A stretch of 40,371 nt of DNA, taken from positions 1 through 40,371 of the forward strand of contig JAAYOI010000077.1 in the NCBI GenBank assembly GCA_012520435.1. The letters are read 5' to 3'. The notes beneath the pieces are model-generated. The model ran no database searches, was not told where the DNA came from, and worked only from the letters and a program-made list of their open reading frames with translations. Position 1 is the stretch's first letter; every line of letters starts with the position of its first letter. The DNA is from Mollicutes bacterium. GTDB lineage: Bacteria; Bacillota_I; Bacilli_A; RF39; UBA660. The position numbers and the translations under genes were made by a program. Below, piece by piece: positions 26,362-36,071 of this stretch.

Positions 26362-27897
26362 ATGTCATTATTTAAAAAGAAAGAAAAGATTATTGAAGAA
26401 AAAATAAATCAATTTAATGAAAGTTTAAATAATTACATTATTTCTCCTTCTTTAGACGTTAATGTAATGATTATTAAACAATTGTTTATAGATAATGATA
26501 CGATTATAAGTAGGAGTGTTGTTAATAATTTTGATAAATCTTTACAATTTTATATTATTTATCGAGAAGGAATGGTTGATCCTACTATTATTAGTGAAAC
26601 AATTATTAAACAATTAGTTTTATCAAATGCTGATATTTCTAAAAATAATTTACTTGATTCATTAGTTAATCAAGTTCTTATAACTAATGAAACAAGAAAG
26701 ATAAGTTCGATGAAAGAAGTTATTGAAAATGTTTGTTATGGTGATACTGTTTTATTTGTTAATGGTTGTGATAAAGCTTTAGTGCTTGATACTAAAAAAT
26801 TTCAAACAAGAGCTATTGAAGAACCACAAAACGAAAAGGCTTTAAATGGACCTAAAGAAGGTTTTAATGAATATTTACTTACTAATTTGTCTTTAATAAG
26901 TAGAAAATTAAAAACTAATGATTTAAAAATGAAATACCTTTATTTAGGACAAAAAACAAATACTAAGTGTTGTATATGTTATCTTGATAGTATTGTTAAT
27001 AAACAAGTATTAGAAGAATTATATAGTCGTTTAGATAAAATTGATATTGATGGCATTATTGATGCTAATTATATAAATGAATCTATTAAAGATTCTCCTT
27101 ATAGTTTATTTCAGACTATGGGATTTACTGAAAAACCAGATGTAGTAGCCGCTAATCTTTTAGAAGGTAAAATCGCCATTATCATCGATGGAAGTCCAAT
27201 TGTCATAACCATTCCTTATTTTTTTGTCGAAAACTTTCAAAATTCTGATGATTATTATGTGAATTTTTATTATGCATGTTTTACAAGAATAATTCGTATG
27301 TTTGGTTTTTTCTTAGCAATTACTGTTCCTGCTTTTTATATTTCAATTGTTGCATATCATCATGAAATGATTCCAACCTCATTATTTATTAATGTAACTT
27401 TAGAAAGACAAAGTGTTCCTATGCCAGCCGCTGCGGAAGCTATAATTATGCTTTTGCTTTTTGATATTTTAAAAGAAACAGGGGTTAGAATGCCTACTAA
27501 TATTGGTCATGCTCTTAGTATTGTAGGTGCCCTTGTTATTGGTCAATCAGCGGTTGAAGCCAAATTAGTAGCTGCTCCCATGATTATTGTTGTAGCTTTA
27601 ACTGGTATAACTAGTCTTTTAGTTCCCAAAATGAATGCCGGTATTATATATTTACGTTACGTTTTATTATTTTTATCAATTATTCTTGGTTTCTATGGTT
27701 TTATTTTAGGTCTTGCTTGTATTCTTATTCATATTCTTAATTTGCGCTCTTTTGGTATTCCACAATTAACATTAGGTGGAAAAACTAATTATCAGGCAAT
27801 TAAAGATACCTTATTTAGAGGTCCATGGTCAAAAATGAAATTACGTCCAAAATTAGTAACTGATAATCAACAACGCATGAAAGGTGGGAATAATTAA
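26362..27897 (+). CDS. Spore germination protein, GerA (A subunit) family
   Basis: YREGMVDPTIISETIIKQL; YGDTVLFVNGCDKALVLDTKKFQTRAIEEPQNEKALNGPKEGF; PTSLFINVTLERQSVPMPAAAEAIIMLLLFDILKETGVRMP; RBS GAGGTGAG before MSLFKKK. Confidence 0.96.
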   Translation: MSLFKKKEKIIEEKINQFNESLNNYIISPSLDVNVMIIKQLFIDNDTIISRSVVNNFDKSLQFYIIYREGMVDPTIISETIIKQLVLSNADISKNNLLDSLVNQVLITNETRKISSMKEVIENVCYGDTVLFVNGCDKALVLDTKKFQTRAIEEPQNEKALNGPKEGFNEYLLTNLSLISRKLKTNDLKMKYLYLGQKTNTKCCICYLDSIVNKQVLEELYSRLDKIDIDGIIDANYINESIKDSPYSLFQTMGFTEKPDVVAANLLEGKIAIIIDGSPIVITIPYFFVENFQNSDDYYVNFYYACFTRIIRMFGFFLAITVPAFYISIVAYHHEMIPTSLFINVTLERQSVPMPAAAEAIIMLLLFDILKETGVRMPTNIGHALSIVGALVIGQSAVEAKLVAAPMIIVVALTGITSLLVPKMNAGIIYLRYVLLFLSIILGFYGFILGLACILIHILNLRSFGIPQLTLGGKTNYQAIKDTLFRGPWSKMKLRPKLVTDNQQRMKGGNN

Positions 27898-27899
27898 GA

Positions 27900-29027
27900 G
27901 TGATTAAAAAAATAATAACAATTATTTATTTGCTTTTCTTTTCATTATTATTAAGTGGTTGTTGGGATTATACTAGTTTAGATGAAATAACAATTGTATC
28001 GGGAATGGCCATAGATCAATCAGAAGATAAGAAAGGATATCATGTTTCTTTAGAAATATTTGATACTACTGAATCAAATAAAGAAAAGATTAAAACAGCT
28101 ATTATTGAATCAAATGGTATAACCTTATTTGATGCCATAAGAAATGCGAAAAAAAAGATTACTAATAAACTTTATTTTGCTAACATTGCTGTTATTATTG
28201 TTAGTGAGCAGGTTGCTAAAGAAAAAAATATTGGAGAAATAATTGATTGGTATTTAAGAGATGCCGAACACAGAGAAACACTTAGTTTTGTTATTTCTAA
28301 AGAAAAAACAGCTAAAGATTTGTTAAATACAAAAAGTTCGACTAATAATGCTATAGGATTATTAATTAAAGAAATTGTTACTGAAGATCAAACAGTAACA
28401 ATATCTGTAATTCATAATGAAGCATATAAAATATATAATATTCTCAATCAAAAAAAAGAATCTTTAGTTTTACCAGCTTTTCGAGTTACTACTAATAATA
28501 ATGAAAAAGCAGTTGAAGCTGATGGACTTGCCATCTTTAAAAATGGAAAATTAATTGATTTTATTGATGATGATAAATCTAAATATATTTTGTTTGCTAA
28601 TAATAAAGTAAAAGGTGGTATCCTTACTATTAAAAAAGATAATAATATTGACAATATTTCGTTAGAAATTACTAATTCTAAAACTAAAACCTCTTTTACT
28701 TATAAAAATAATCAATTAAAATTTTTTATTAATATTAAAACGAATGTTATTGTGGGTGAATATGGAATAAATGATGAAATACCATATAAACAAATTACTA
28801 AACTAGAAAAAATAGCTGCTAATAAATTAAATAAAGAAGTAACAGAAATAATAAAATATGTTCAAGAAAAATATAATTCAGATATCTTTGGTTTTAGTAC
28901 AATTATTTATAGAAAAGATCCTAAACTTTGGAAAAAACTTAAAAAAGATTGGGATAAAATTTTTAAAAATATTGAAGTAGAAGTAAAATCCGAAGTAAAA
29001 ATAATCAATACTTCTTATATAAAATAA
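27900..29027 (+). CDS. Spore germination lipoprotein, Ger(x)C family
   Basis: Lipobox LLLSGCWD, EITIVSGMAIDQSE; GerC C-terminal domain. Confidence 0.93.
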   Translation: MIKKIITIIYLLFFSLLLSGCWDYTSLDEITIVSGMAIDQSEDKKGYHVSLEIFDTTESNKEKIKTAIIESNGITLFDAIRNAKKKITNKLYFANIAVIIVSEQVAKEKNIGEIIDWYLRDAEHRETLSFVISKEKTAKDLLNTKSSTNNAIGLLIKEIVTEDQTVTISVIHNEAYKIYNILNQKKESLVLPAFRVTTNNNEKAVEADGLAIFKNGKLIDFIDDDKSKYILFANNKVKGGILTIKKDNNIDNISLEITNSKTKTSFTYKNNQLKFFINIKTNVIVGEYGINDEIPYKQITKLEKIAANKLNKEVTEIIKYVQEKYNSDIFGFSTIIYRKDPKLWKKLKKDWDKIFKNIEVEVKSEVKIINTSYIK

Positions 29028-29041
29028 AAGGAGAATAATAA

Positions 29042-29248
29042 ATGGAATTTATAGTTATAGTTATTGTTTATTTTTTAATAATCTTTTTTGATTTAATTCC
29101 TATGTTTAAAAAAAAGCAAATTAAAGAAGCTATTATTTATTCAGTTATTATTATTTTTACCTTTATTATTATAACATTAAAAATCGGTGGTATTAATGTA
29201 CCAAGTCCATATAAATTAATTAAAAATATTATAACATCTATTACATAA
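29042..29248 (+). CDS. Small two-TM protein within ger operon (possible germinant-receptor D-like subunit)
   Basis: 68 aa, two hydrophobic segments; between gerC- and gerB-type genes; AGGAG RBS. Confidence 0.65.
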   Translation: MEFIVIVIVYFLIIFFDLIPMFKKKQIKEAIIYSVIIIFTFIIITLKIGGINVPSPYKLIKNIITSIT

Positions 29249-29264
29249 AGAAGGTGAAAAATAA

Positions 29265-30341
29265 GTGCCAAAAGAAATAATTTCTTCAAGACAAATAATT
29301 GCTAGTATTATTGCTTTCATTGTTGGTAATAGTGTTATTTTAGGAGTAAATTCCGAATTAGCTCAAGATAGTTGGATTGCCTTAATAATAGCTACTATTT
29401 TAATCATACCACTTATTTTAATTTATGCTAGAATTATTAAATTATATCCTGGTAAAGATTTCTGTCAAATAGTAGAACTTTTATTAGGAAAAATTTTAAG
29501 TAAAATTATTATCATTTTATTTATTTGGTATGCTATGCATTTAGGTGCTTTAGTTTTAAAATTTTTTTCTGAATTTACTAAAATTTCTGCTTTATTTAAT
29601 ACTCCTGAAATAATTATTTTAATGACAATGACCATTGTTACTGTTTATTTATCTAAAAGTGGTATTGAAGTTTTAGGTAGATGGTCAATTATTGTTTGTA
29701 CAATAATATGCTTTCTATTAATATTAACAATAATATTTTCAATACCTAATATGGATTTTAACAATTTTTTTCCTATAATGAATCATGATTTGAAAGAAAT
29801 ATTAAAAAGTAGTTTTGATATCTTTTCTTTTCCTTTTGCAGAAATTGTCTTGTTTCTTAGTATGGCTTCATCATATAGTCAAAAAAATAATCCCTATAAA
29901 ATTTATCTTTATGGATGTTTACTTGGAAGTATTTTCCTTTTATCGGTTATTATTAGAAATGTATCAATTCTAGGAGTTCCCTTAGTAAAATCTGAATATT
30001 TTCCATCCTATACTGCCACTAGATTAATTAATATTGGTGATTTTCTAACTAGAATTGAAGGAACTATTACTATTAATTTTATTTTTGTTGGTTTAACTAA
30101 AACTGCGGTATGTCTAATTGCTGCTTCTAAAGGTTTTACTTTTTTATTTAATTTAAAAGATTATAAAATTATGATTATCCCTATTTCTTTATTAATTTTA
30201 ATGCTTGCTACTATTATGTATAATAACGTAATTGAAATGTTTGAATTTATTCCTATTTATTCGATTTACGCTATCCCCTTTCAAATTATCATCCCTATCA
30301 TTGTTTGGATAGTTGCAGAAATAAAAAATAAAAAGGAGTAA
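29265..30341 (+). CDS. Spore germination permease, GerB (B subunit, endospore APC) family
   Basis: ISSRQIIASIIAFIVGNSVILG; ten-TM-like; ARIIKLYPGKDFCQIVELLLGK. Confidence 0.93.
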   Translation: MPKEIISSRQIIASIIAFIVGNSVILGVNSELAQDSWIALIIATILIIPLILIYARIIKLYPGKDFCQIVELLLGKILSKIIIILFIWYAMHLGALVLKFFSEFTKISALFNTPEIIILMTMTIVTVYLSKSGIEVLGRWSIIVCTIICFLLILTIIFSIPNMDFNNFFPIMNHDLKEILKSSFDIFSFPFAEIVLFLSMASSYSQKNNPYKIYLYGCLLGSIFLLSVIIRNVSILGVPLVKSEYFPSYTATRLINIGDFLTRIEGTITINFIFVGLTKTAVCLIAASKGFTFLFNLKDYKIMIIPISLLILMLATIMYNNVIEMFEFIPIYSIYAIPFQIIIPIIVWIVAEIKNKKE

Positions 30342-30360
30342 TTAATTATTCCTTTTTTTA
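30329..30360. terminator. Bidirectional terminator between ger operon and spoVIF
   Basis: AAAAAGGAGTAATTAATTATTCCTTTTTTT. Confidence 0.7.
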
Positions 30361-30606
30361 TTGAATAAATTTATCTAAATCCTTTGGAACTTTATCATCT
30401 ATTACCGCTTCAATAATTTTATCTTCTTTTTCTTTAGATACTTCTTTTCCCGTCATTTTACTTAATTCATGAATAATTTCACGTAAAGTTGCTTCATTTT
30501 TAATATCTGACTGTTGTAATTTTGAAGCTAACCCTAAAATCGTTTCTTTTCCAACTTTTGTTTTATTTTCTATTTTATCAAAAAAACTATCGGAAAAATT
30601 GAACAT
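30358..30606 (-). CDS. spoVIF: Stage VI sporulation protein F-like
   Basis: 82 aa: FFDKIENKTKVGKETILGLASKLQQSDIKNEATLREIIHELSKMTGKEVSKEKEDKIIEAVIDDKVPKDLDKF. Confidence 0.85.
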   Translation of the reverse strand: MFNFSDSFFDKIENKTKVGKETILGLASKLQQSDIKNEATLREIIHELSKMTGKEVSKEKEDKIIEAVIDDKVPKDLDKFIQ

Positions 30607-30657
30607 AAAAACTCCCTCCTAACAATAGTATATGTAAGAGGGATAATAGCGTTATTA

Positions 30658-31974
30658 TTATTGTTCACCCTTACTTTTAAATTGTAAAACAATTGGTGTT
30701 CCTTCAAAATCAAATGCCTCTCTAATTTTATTTTCTAAATAACGTTCATAAGAAAAATGTACTAATCCTTTACTATTAACCTGAATATCAAAGGTAGGTG
30801 GACAAATACCTACTTGCTTAACAGAATAAATTTTTAATCTTTTACCTTTATAAGTAGGTGGTGGATTTAAAACATATGCATCCATAATAACATCATTTAA
30901 TAAATTGTTTGCAACTTCTTTTTTACTATTATTATATACTTTAATAATTTCTGGCATTAAGGTATGAATTCTTTTTTTGGTAAGGGCTGATAAAATGACA
31001 ACTGGTACATATGGAATAAATTGAAAATTATTACGAATATCTTTAGTAAATTTTTTTATTTCTTCATCTTTATTATCAATTATATCCCATTTATTAACAA
31101 CTAAAACTATTGGTTTACCAGCATCTATTGCATATCCAACAATATGTTTATCATGTTCAATAATACCTTCTTCAGCATTTATAACAACCACACAAACATT
31201 AGAACGATCAATTGCTTTCAATGAACGTAACAAACTATATTTTTCAACATTTTCATATATTTTACCTTTTTTTCGCATTCCTGCTGTATCAATAACTACA
31301 AATTTTTGATCATAATAAGTAAATGGTGTATCAACAGCATCCCTCGTTGTTCCTGGTTCATCACTAACAATAACTCGTTCCTCATTTAATATCGCATTAA
31401 CTAAACTGCTTTTACCAACATTAGGTCTTCCAATAATACAAAATTTTAAAACATCTTCTTCATCTATTTCCTCTTCATAAGGTTTAAATCTAGATGTTAT
31501 CTCATCAAATAAATCGCTTATACCTGTTTTTTGTTCGCCACTAACCTCAATATATTTATCAAATCCTAATTCATAAAAATCATAAATATGTTTTCTTGCT
31601 TCTTTACTATCAACTTTATTAATTACCACAATAACATCCTTATTAGCCTTCCTAAGCATATCTTTTACAACCATATCATTAGCTGTAAGTCCTTCTTTTC
31701 CATCTACCACAAATAAAACTAAATCCGCTTCTTTAATCGCAATCTCCACTTGGACTTTAATTTCATTATTAAAAATTTCTTTATTAATATCAATCCCACC
31801 TGTATCAATTAAATGAAATTGATGATTATTATAAGTTACATTTCCATATATACGATCCCTAGTTACCCCCGGAGTATCTTCAATTATGGATATTTTTTTA
31901 CCAACTAAGCAATTGAAAATAGTTGATTTACCAACATTAGGTCTTCCAACTAAAGCCACAACTGGGGTTCGCAT
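30658..31974 (-). CDS. der: GTPase Der (EngA)
   Basis: Two G domains GRPNVGKSTIFN and GRPNVGKSSLVN; C-terminal KH-like NPPPTYKGKRLKIYSVKQ. Confidence 0.98.
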   Translation of the reverse strand: MRTPVVALVGRPNVGKSTIFNCLVGKKISIIEDTPGVTRDRIYGNVTYNNHQFHLIDTGGIDINKEIFNNEIKVQVEIAIKEADLVLFVVDGKEGLTANDMVVKDMLRKANKDVIVVINKVDSKEARKHIYDFYELGFDKYIEVSGEQKTGISDLFDEITSRFKPYEEEIDEEDVLKFCIIGRPNVGKSSLVNAILNEERVIVSDEPGTTRDAVDTPFTYYDQKFVVIDTAGMRKKGKIYENVEKYSLLRSLKAIDRSNVCVVVINAEEGIIEHDKHIVGYAIDAGKPIVLVVNKWDIIDNKDEEIKKFTKDIRNNFQFIPYVPVVILSALTKKRIHTLMPEIIKVYNNSKKEVANNLLNDVIMDAYVLNPPPTYKGKRLKIYSVKQVGICPPTFDIQVNSKGLVHFSYERYLENKIREAFDFEGTPIVLQFKSKGEQ

Positions 31975-32027
31975 GCTACCACCTCATTTCTTAAATATTA
32001 TACCATACCTTATCTAAATAAAATAAA

Positions 32028-32055
32028 AAATGTATTTATCAACTAAATACATTTA
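32028..32055 (-). terminator. Intrinsic terminator of 32039-32539 gene
   Basis: AAATGTATTTA-GTTGA-TAAATACATTTTTT on minus strand. Confidence 0.75.
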
Positions 32056-32539
32056 AAGGTTTTCCTTTCTTTAAAACATTGTTAACTTCATAATCATAAA
32101 TAATCGTACTATTTTCTAAAAGCTTTGCGAATTCCATATTTTCTAAAGGTTTTATTATTTTAACATAAAAATTATTTTTATATCTTATAATATTAACTTT
32201 TTTTAATATTTTAGAATCAATACTAAATATATCATCAATATGATATAAAAAACTATCATTATCTTCAATTGTTATCCGCATATCAATTTGATTACCAAAA
32301 TAATCACAATAATCAATACTATCTCTTTTCATTTGGATAATAATTCCATAAAACTTATCTATATACACTTTTATATCATAATATCCTTGAAGAATAATAC
32401 GATAAAATTTCTTTAAACGGTTAAATAATTGCAGAAAATACTTTTCTAATTCTTCCTTTTCCTTAAAAATAACTTTATCAACATGAAAATTATTTATATA
32501 AACTATGATATTATTTTCATCATTAACTACAACCTTCAT
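32039..32539 (-). CDS. Hypothetical protein
   Basis: Intact ORF, RBS TAGGTGAT before ATG, terminator; no family recognised. Confidence 0.6.
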   Translation of the reverse strand: MKVVVNDENNIIVYINNFHVDKVIFKEKEELEKYFLQLFNRLKKFYRIILQGYYDIKVYIDKFYGIIIQMKRDSIDYCDYFGNQIDMRITIEDNDSFLYHIDDIFSIDSKILKKVNIIRYKNNFYVKIIKPLENMEFAKLLENSTIIYDYEVNNVLKKGKPLNVFS

Positions 32540-32589
32540 ATATATCACCTATGATATCTTATGAGGATTGTTAATTGATGAGATATATT

Positions 32590-33171
32590 TTAAATAATTC
32601 TTTCAATTTTTTCTTGAATTTCTTCACGACTAAGTTTAGTTACATTGGAAAATAATACAAAATCATCGCCAACAACCAAATCAAGTTCATTTAAAATTAA
32701 ACTACGTTGCTTTTGATGTTGAGTAATATTAACTTTATCGGTCTTTATAGCTACAATTGTAACTGGAATTTTATAATATTTTAAAAAATTATACATTAAA
32801 ATATCATCACTACTTGGTTTATGGCGAAAATCAATTAACATAAAAACATGTTTTAAATTTTCTCTGTTAATTAAATAATCTTCCATCATTAAACCAAATT
32901 TTTTACGTTTTTTTCTAGATATATTCGCAAATCCATATCCTGGAGCATCGACTAAATAAAATTGATCATTAACTAAATAAAAATTAATAGTTTGTGTTTT
33001 CCCTGGTTTAGAAGATGTTCGAGCATAATTCTTACGGTTAATTATTGTATTAATAAAACTGCTTTTTCCAACATTAGATCTGCCTACTAATAAAAATTCA
33101 GGTTTTTTATCAGTTGGATATTGACTCCGTCTAACCGCACTTGTTACTAACTCAACACTTTTGATTTCCAT
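32590..33171 (-). CDS. engB: Ribosome biogenesis GTPase EngB/YsxC
   Basis: FLLVGRSNVGKSSFINTIINRKNYARTSSKPGKTQTINFYLVNDQFYLVDAPGYGFA. Confidence 0.97.
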   Translation of the reverse strand: MEIKSVELVTSAVRRSQYPTDKKPEFLLVGRSNVGKSSFINTIINRKNYARTSSKPGKTQTINFYLVNDQFYLVDAPGYGFANISRKKRKKFGLMMEDYLINRENLKHVFMLIDFRHKPSSDDILMYNFLKYYKIPVTIVAIKTDKVNITQHQKQRSLILNELDLVVGDDFVLFSNVTKLSREEIQEKIERII

Positions 33172-33256
33172 CTATACCACCTTACAATTTCAACTTTAGG
33201 CTTTTTCATTATATCATTATATCGTTTGTTTGTCAAAATAATAAAAAGATTATTTT

Positions 33257-33871
33257 TTATTCCCTATAAGTATCATATTCAACCTTTAACCAATTAGAAA
33301 GACTAGCTATTTTATTTATGATATTTAATTCATAATAAAGAGCATCTTTAAATTCTTTTAAATCAGCTTTTTTAGATTGATTATTAATTATTATTTTTAT
33401 TTGTGCTCTTATACGATTTTCTAATTCAGGATTTTCACTTATATTTAAAGAATTATATTTATCAAAATTTTCTAGACAATTTTTATTTTGATTTAATTTT
33501 TTTATATCATCATAAGTATAATTAGTTTTATCTCTAAAACTTAATATTTTAGGATTATCAAAAATTTTATTTTCTAAATCTGTACTCATCAAATAACAAG
33601 TTTTAATATCGTCTACTATTAAATTATAAGTTGCTTTTAATTTTTCATCATCTAAATTAAGATCTTTTAATCTAACCCATTTTTCTTCTTCTGTAGTAAT
33701 TGTTATATCATTCATATTATCTTCAATAATACCTATATTATAGTCAAATAATTCATAACCATCTTTATATATTTGTCCTAATGTTTTAGGCTTTAATGAA
33801 TTATAAATTAATATACAAGCAATACTAGCAACCACTATATAAATAATTCCAATAATATACCACTTATTCAT
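33257..33871 (-). CDS. Hypothetical membrane-anchored protein
   Basis: N-terminal TM, 204 aa; no family recognised. Confidence 0.6.
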   Translation of the reverse strand: MNKWYIIGIIYIVVASIACILIYNSLKPKTLGQIYKDGYELFDYNIGIIEDNMNDITITTEEEKWVRLKDLNLDDEKLKATYNLIVDDIKTCYLMSTDLENKIFDNPKILSFRDKTNYTYDDIKKLNQNKNCLENFDKYNSLNISENPELENRIRAQIKIIINNQSKKADLKEFKDALYYELNIINKIASLSNWLKVEYDTYRE

Positions 33872-33944
33872 AACTCACCTCTTATTATCATTATAAATAT
33901 ATCATATAATTATCTTTTTTTCAAAATAATTTATATTTTCCAAA

Positions 33945-33967
33945 AAATAGACCCTTTTATAGGGTCT
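33945..33967 (-). terminator. Intrinsic terminator after ParB-like gene
   Basis: Minus strand TAGACCC-TATAAAA-GGGTCTA-TTTTTT. Confidence 0.8.
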
Positions 33968-33990
33968 ACTTTTATTTATAATTAAATTTA

Positions 33991-35073
33991 TTATTTCTTC
34001 CTTAATTTAAAATTTTGATTAGTTAAATACTCACGAATATATTGATGATAAAGAATTTTTACATATTGAATATCTACTGAATGATCGAATCCTGTACAAT
34101 TACTATCCAAATTAAGTAATTGAACAAAATATTCAAAAGGCATACTATTTAAAGCACGTAAAGCTTTATTATAATCATCTTTTAAAATTTTCAAATGTAT
34201 TTCTTCTTGTCTTTTAGCTCCATCTTTAAACCATTCAAACATTTCTTGTTGCAACTCTTCTTTAGGTCTAAAATGATCATTCAAATATTTTGCATGACAT
34301 GATATCTTACTTAAAGCACGTTTAGCACTAATATTTTTAACTCGTTGTAATTCCATAAGCAAAGTTGCATAATGTATTTTAATACTTTGTTCTAAAGCTG
34401 TATTTGATTCAACATGATCAGCTTCATATTTCTTTATTAATGGATATATTCTCCCTAATTCAACACCAACAGCAAAAGGAATATTGCGGGAAAAAACATA
34501 TTCTTGAATTTCAATTGGTAAATCCGCAAAAACTAAAGCATCACTTAATACTCGTCTACTAAACCTATTTTGATTTTGCTTGATAAATTCTTTTTTATCA
34601 TGCCATTTACCATTTATAATACCTAAACGATATGTTTCAATAATGGCAATTGCTCTTTCTTCAAGTTTTGGTTCAGAATAAATATTTTCATCTAATTGAA
34701 TTGCTAGAATTTCTTCACTTGTTTTTACCTTATGTATTTTTACAGCAACTTCTACTTTCCTTTTTTTCTGTTTACTAATTTTCTTGATTGCTTCCAAACG
34801 AGTATGTCCTGCAATAACAACATAATAAAAATCCCCAATTGGTTTAAAATCATCAATGTTTGTATTCTTTTTCCATAATTGATTTAAAAACTTAATATGG
34901 TTTTTAAGTTCTTCATAACTTAATTTAGCTACATCTAAAGGATTAATTAAACCACGATCTTCAATTGAATCAACAATCTCATCAATTTTAGCATTCTTTA
35001 TTTTTCTAACTTGTGGTAAGACCACTAATTTATCAGGATCAATTATCATATATTCATATTGCCCATAAATCAT
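33991..35073 (-). CDS. ParB/Srx-fold (ParB N-terminal-like) protein
   Basis: LVVLPQVRKIKNAKIDEIVDSIEDRGLINPLDV...YVVIAGHTRLEAIKKI...AIQLDENIYSEPKLEERA. Confidence 0.85.
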   Translation of the reverse strand: MIYGQYEYMIIDPDKLVVLPQVRKIKNAKIDEIVDSIEDRGLINPLDVAKLSYEELKNHIKFLNQLWKKNTNIDDFKPIGDFYYVVIAGHTRLEAIKKISKQKKRKVEVAVKIHKVKTSEEILAIQLDENIYSEPKLEERAIAIIETYRLGIINGKWHDKKEFIKQNQNRFSRRVLSDALVFADLPIEIQEYVFSRNIPFAVGVELGRIYPLIKKYEADHVESNTALEQSIKIHYATLLMELQRVKNISAKRALSKISCHAKYLNDHFRPKEELQQEMFEWFKDGAKRQEEIHLKILKDDYNKALRALNSMPFEYFVQLLNLDSNCTGFDHSVDIQYVKILYHQYIREYLTNQNFKLRKK

Positions 35074-35089
35074 ATATTCACTTCCTTTA

Positions 35090-35836
35090 CTAAAATAATT
35101 TTAATTGACTTTCCATTATTTTATCTTTAGGTAAACTCTTTTTTAAATATTTTTCTATTTCATATGCATCTAAATAATTAGTATCTAAATGTGGATTTAA
35201 AATTCTATTTTCCAAAACTTTCGATTTAATCGAACTTAAATTTATATAAATTTTAGCCAATTCTAAAATTTCTTTAGTTAATGTAATATTTTCTTTAGCA
35301 AACTTAGTAATAAAAGCAATCCGTCCTTCATCAGTAATAATTAATGTAAGTTGGTTTATAAATTGATTGATTGCTGTTTCTTTTCGCGTTTGCCAATATG
35401 CTTGCGGATCAGCAAACATTAATTTTCGTTCATCTAACATAGAATGATTAATACTATCATGTTCATTTTTAGGTAAGATGTGCAAATTCTGGCGACGATT
35501 ATCAACCGAAACACCATTAATATGATGTACGACATAACCTAATCTATCACATTCTAAAATAATTGAATGAAGCCATGGTGTATCACTACTTGTTCCAAAA
35601 TAGGTACAATATCTTTTTTGCCAACAACAAGCTCTCAATTTACCATTATATATTTTGTTTATTTTTATAAGATCAGCTATATCTATTAAAATTTTCCAAT
35701 AAATAGTTAAATTATTACCATCATAACAACCAATCTTAGGATTAAGTTCTTCAATACTATAATTTTTTAATCTTGTTCTAAAGTATTGGGGACATTCAAT
35801 ATAGCTAATATCATCAATGATTTTGGTTGTCCACAT
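35090..35836 (-). CDS. HNH endonuclease-domain protein
   Basis: LGYVVHHINGVSVDNRRQNLHILPKNEHDSINH; same-strand operon with ParB-like gene (16-bp gap). Confidence 0.8.
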   Translation of the reverse strand: MWTTKIIDDISYIECPQYFRTRLKNYSIEELNPKIGCYDGNNLTIYWKILIDIADLIKINKIYNGKLRACCWQKRYCTYFGTSSDTPWLHSIILECDRLGYVVHHINGVSVDNRRQNLHILPKNEHDSINHSMLDERKLMFADPQAYWQTRKETAINQFINQLTLIITDEGRIAFITKFAKENITLTKEILELAKIYINLSSIKSKVLENRILNPHLDTNYLDAYEIEKYLKKSLPKDKIMESQLKLF

Positions 35837-35884
35837 ATCAAAATTAGGAATCCATCCTTCTTCTTTTGCTCTAATAATTAAGGG

Positions 35885-36023
35885 GACTTCAAATGTTTCT
35901 TGGATGAATTCTTTAGGTCATCGCAATAATATCTTAAATACTAATTATAACCAAATAGGAGTTGGAGTTGCGAAAGATAATCAAGGTAGATTATATTGGG
36001 TACAAATGTTTATAAGAATTTAA
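35885..36023 (+). pseudogene. C-terminal remnant of a CAP/SCP (YkwD-like) domain gene
   Basis: VSWMNSLGHRNNILNTNYNQIGVGVAKDNQGRLYWVQMFIRI* without the N-terminal half of the CAP domain. Confidence 0.7.
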
Positions 36024-36041
36024 AATAAATTATATAAAAAC

Positions 36042-36071
36042 AAACCACTACGTATATACCTAGTGGTTTTA
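36042..36071. terminator. Hairpin between convergent genes
   Basis: AAACCACTA-CGTATATACC-TAGTGGTTT. Confidence 0.65.
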
